Part shown: positions 5,714 through 6,028 of the stretch, in pieces
How the letters are laid out: each line of letters begins with the position of its first letter
Numbering within the stretch: position 1 is the stretch's first letter
Assembly: GCA_964470285.1 (NCBI GenBank)
Contig: CAYYBZ010000143.1
Span: forward strand, 1 to 6,028
Length of the DNA: 6,028 nucleotides
Origin: CAYYBZ01 sp964470285 [NCBI: uncultured Oligoflexia bacterium]
GTDB lineage: Bacteria > Bdellovibrionota_G > CAYYBZ01
Direction: 5' to 3'
Notes under the pieces: generated by a model
Databases searched by the model: none
Told to the model about the DNA's origin: nothing
What the model saw: the letters and a program-made list of their open reading frames with translations, nothing else
Made by a program: the position numbers and the translations under genes

Positions 5714-6028
5714 TTAATACTGAACTTTGTAAATATTCACTTTCTTGTTCGAGTAGACTTCACGGAAATACTTTTTAAAGGAATTAAGTGATTTTTCACT
5801 GTATGCGTTTTTCTCCACTTGCCCTACTATTATGAATTTTACGTCGTATTTTTTAAGCAGGTCTATTATCAGTTTTTTATCTGTAACTGTGTATATTTTG
5901 CTGATGTCACTGTTTCTATCTGTGATTTCGTCACGATACCCGTTCCTCCAGACGTTTTCATGATTCATCCACCCTAAAACCGTAGGCCTTGCAGTGAAGG
6001 TTGAATATCTCGAGAAATAGCGGTAGGG
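5714..6028 (-). CDS. C-terminal end of a DUF2298 (Chlor_Arch_YYY)-like membrane protein (partial)
   Basis: The frame ends at the TAA at 5716-5714 and is open without a stop to the right edge, giving 104 visible C-terminal residues; the N-terminus lies outside the window. The ATG at 5968 is the first Met visible, but the 20 residues before it continue the same domain (ARPTVLGWMNHENVWRNG spans the Met), so that Met is almost certainly internal. From memory, the motif order matches the C-terminal soluble tail of DUF2298/Chlor_Arch_YYY multi-pass proteins: SxFTxRPTVLGW, then NHExxWR, DISKIYTxTD, a helix ending LLKKYDVKFIIVG, and a closing VNIYKV strand. Relatives are large membrane proteins of glycosyltransferase type with unproven chemistry. 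The stop codon directly abuts that of the PEGA gene, tail to tail, so neither gene has its own downstream spacer. The reading frame is firm; the family call is a recognition by eye, and other GT-C-like or YfhO-like membrane enzymes have similar tails. Confidence 0.75.
   Translation of the reverse strand, partial: PYRYFSRYSTFTARPTVLGWMNHENVWRNGYRDEITDRNSDISKIYTVTDKKLIIDLLKKYDVKFIIVGQVEKNAYSEKSLNSFKKYFREVYSNKKVNIYKVQY

Overview
The window reads like the chromosome of a Gram-negative-type bacterium of moderate to low GC. I would guess a deltaproteobacterial-type lineage in the old broad sense, from the combination of a Tad-pilus operon carrying FHA proteins, a PEGA/TPR exported protein ending in a membrane anchor, and a small Cys/His protein with a Lys/Glu tail. 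That placement is an inference from gene style and is weak. I see no rRNA, tRNA, CRISPR array, insertion sequence or phage gene. Both ends of the window cut through genes.

Left half (1-3487, minus strand, read right to left): a compact four-gene operon. It starts at a near-consensus sigma70-type promoter (TTGACC, 18 bp, TATAAT) and runs tadC (inner-membrane platform protein of a Flp/Tad pilus machine), then a DUF192 protein after 8 bp, then a 498-residue two-pass membrane protein (FHA, periplasmic Cache-like sensor, HAMP-like, PAS) after 14 bp, then a second FHA membrane protein that starts inside the previous stop codon (ATGA overlap) and leaves the window at base 1. A promoter directly upstream of tadC shows that tadB and the rest of the pilus genes are not immediately upstream in the same transcript. 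The two FHA proteins imply phosphothreonine-dependent control or assembly linked to the pilus machine, but no kinase or phosphatase is visible.

Middle (3488-4366): a divergent intergenic region, then a plus-strand gene for a 174-residue protein. It has two tandem zinc-type Cys/His repeats followed by a 109-residue tail that is about two-thirds charged (Lys/Glu). This gene produces a striking purine-rich strand. It is followed by 152 bp holding a sigma70-type promoter for the next gene.

Right (4367-6028): a plus-strand exported protein with a signal peptide, an N-terminal alpha/beta segment, TPR-like helices, a PEGA domain, a second alpha/beta segment and a C-terminal transmembrane helix. The two alpha/beta segments may be halves of one CsgG/FlgO/TolB-N-like fold with TPR and PEGA inserted. 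Its stop codon directly abuts the stop codon of a minus-strand gene entering from the right edge. That gene's frame is open to the last base of the window, and it looks like the C-terminus of a DUF2298 (Chlor_Arch_YYY) multi-pass membrane protein, so the methionine at 5968 is probably internal.

The most unusual items are the kinase-less FHA-Cache-HAMP-PAS receptor coupled to a second FHA protein in a tadC operon, the zinc-repeat/KE-tail protein, and the possible split domain in the PEGA protein.
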